From NCBI GenBank assembly GCA_003525525.1, contig DQED01000404.1, forward strand, positions 1-6,070: DNA of 6,070 bases, given 5' to 3'. Source of the stretch: Desulfovibrio sp. GTDB lineage: Bacteria > Desulfobacterota > Desulfovibrionia > Desulfovibrionales > Desulfovibrionaceae. A model generated the notes under the pieces. It had not been told where the DNA came from. It saw only the letters and a list, made by a program, of their open reading frames with translations, and searched no databases. Each line of letters begins with the position of its first letter. The stretch's first letter is position 1. Position numbers and translations under genes: made by a program. Of this stretch, positions 5,220-6,070 are shown in pieces.

Positions 5220-6070
5220 TCAGGCCAGCATCTCGCCGATCAGGCCCTTGAGGCCGTCGGCCTCCCGGGACAGGCTGTCCAGGGCGGCGTCCGAATCCTC
5301 CATGGCCGCGGCCGTGTCCTTGGAGACGCGGCTGATCGACTCCACGGTGCGGCTGATTTCTTCGCTGACGGCCGACTGCTGTTCGGACGCCGCGGCAATG
5401 GCCTGCACCTGATCGGCCGAGGCCCCGACCAGGGCGACGATGCCCGTCAGGGCTTCGCCGGAGTTGCGGGCCAGGGCGTCGGCCTTCTCCACGGCCGCAA
5501 CCGCCGCCTCCACGCTTTTGACGTGTTCGCCGGTGCCCTGCTGGATGGCGGTGACGGCCTGCTCGACCTCCTTGGTCGCGGCCATGGTCTTTTCCGCGAG
5601 CTTTCGGACCTCGTCGGCAACCACGGCGAAGCCGCGTCCGGCCTCGCCGGCCCGTGCGGCCTCGATGGCGGCATTGAGCGCCAGCAGGTTCGTCTGGTCC
5701 GCGATGTCGGAAATCACGCCGATGACCGCGCCGATGCCCTGCGCCTCGCGTCCGAGCACCGTGATGTCCTCGCGCAGGGCCGCGGCGCGCTCGCGGATCG
5801 CGCCGATCATGGCCACGAGGTCGAGCACGGTTTTCGAACCCGTCTCGGCCTTGCCCCGGGCTGCGGCGGCCGTGGACGCGGCTTCGCCGGCGTTTTTCGC
5901 CACTTCCAGCACCACGGTGTTCATCTCGCCGATGGCGAGCGAGGTTTCGGCGGCCGAGGCCCGTTGCGCCTGCGCCCCTTCCCTGGCTTCGCCGACCTTG
6001 GCCGAGAGCGCGTCGCAGGCTTCGCCCAGGCGCGCGATCACGCCTTCCAGGGTGCGGGCGGCGTCTGTCG
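5220..6070 (-). CDS. Methyl-accepting chemotaxis protein, C-terminal signalling part (5' end outside the window)
   Basis: This is the C-terminal 282 residues of a chemoreceptor; the frame is open to the window edge, so the sensory and any membrane or HAMP part is not visible. The region is a long alpha-helical hairpin. Its tip, read by CheA and CheW, carries the highly conserved [18 protein letters not shown] and [18 protein letters not shown] (about 5592-5696). Either side holds adaptation-helix sequence, including [14 protein letters not shown], where CheR and CheB would add and remove methyl groups on Glu/Gln. No CheR-docking pentapeptide is seen at the C-terminus, which ends GLIGEMLA. Alanine richness and heptad periodicity fit a coiled coil. 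Ligand and localisation cannot be told. A GTG at 6039-6041 is internal, not a start, because homologous helix continues upstream of it. Confidence 0.95.
   Translation of the reverse strand, partial: TDAARTLEGVIARLGEACDALSAKVGEAREGAQAQRASAAETSLAIGEMNTVVLEVAKNAGEAASTAAAARGKAETGSKTVLDLVAMIGAIRERAAALREDITVLGREAQGIGAVIGVISDIADQTNLLALNAAIEAARAGEAGRGFAVVADEVRKLAEKTMAATKEVEQAVTAIQQGTGEHVKSVEAAVAAVEKADALARNSGEALTGIVALVGASADQVQAIAAASEQQSAVSEEISRTVESISRVSKDTAAAMEDSDAALDSLSREADGLKGLIGEMLA

Noticed and set aside
4873..5412. 179-residue plus-strand frame overlapping the end of the chemotaxis gene
   Set aside because: No Shine-Dalgarno precedes it. Its second half is the antisense of the receptor and the terminator hairpins, and its composition is arginine-rich and low-complexity.
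6039..6041. GTG as the start of the chemoreceptor
   Set aside because: The frame stays open to the window edge, and a lone signalling domain starting mid-helix is unlikely.
1..6070. CRISPR arrays, tRNA or rRNA genes, insertion sequences
   Set aside because: Read through on both strands. No regularly spaced repeats, no tRNA-like cloverleaf and no transposase motifs were seen.

Overview
The window looks like chromosomal DNA of a sulfate-reducing bacterium of the Desulfovibrionaceae. The likely neighbourhood is Solidesulfovibrio / Desulfovibrio fructosivorans, judged from GC-rich coding sequence and from four proteins that closely match, from memory, the described HndABCD hydrogenase of D. fructosivorans. 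No database search was run. All genes read on the minus strand.

Layout, in transcription order (right to left): the window opens inside a methyl-accepting chemotaxis protein (5220-6070, N-terminus outside), followed by two strong hairpins that probably end its transcript (5178-5201, 5136-5155). A gene-free stretch follows (4455-5219). It holds a possible sigma-54 promoter (4671-4687), a weak possible sigma-70 promoter, and a near-perfect Rex-type operator (4569-4586) inside a 34-bp imperfect palindrome (4561-4594). Then come hndA (3939-4454), hndB (3522-3902), hndC (2022-3497) and hndD (245-2002), separated by only 36, 24 and 19 bases, each with a Shine-Dalgarno sequence. They are followed by a GC-rich hairpin (192-221) and a short repeat-rich tail (1-190).

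How the genes work together: HndD is the [FeFe]-hydrogenase subunit with the H-cluster. HndC is the NuoF-like flavoprotein that binds FMN and NAD(P). HndA (NuoE-like) and HndB (thioredoxin-fold, ferredoxin-like) are small subunits, of which HndA carries a clear [2Fe-2S] site. The complex was first described as NADP-reducing. It was later reported to be an NAD-dependent, flavin-based electron-bifurcating hydrogenase that couples H2 oxidation to reduction of NAD+ and ferredoxin. All expected catalytic and cluster-binding residues are present, so the enzyme looks intact.

The enzyme is known. The most interesting part is the control region: a Rex-like site (Rex senses NADH/NAD+) in front of an NAD-linked hydrogenase, with a plausible sigma-54 promoter upstream of it. 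I see no undescribed system, CRISPR array, mobile element, tRNA or rRNA.
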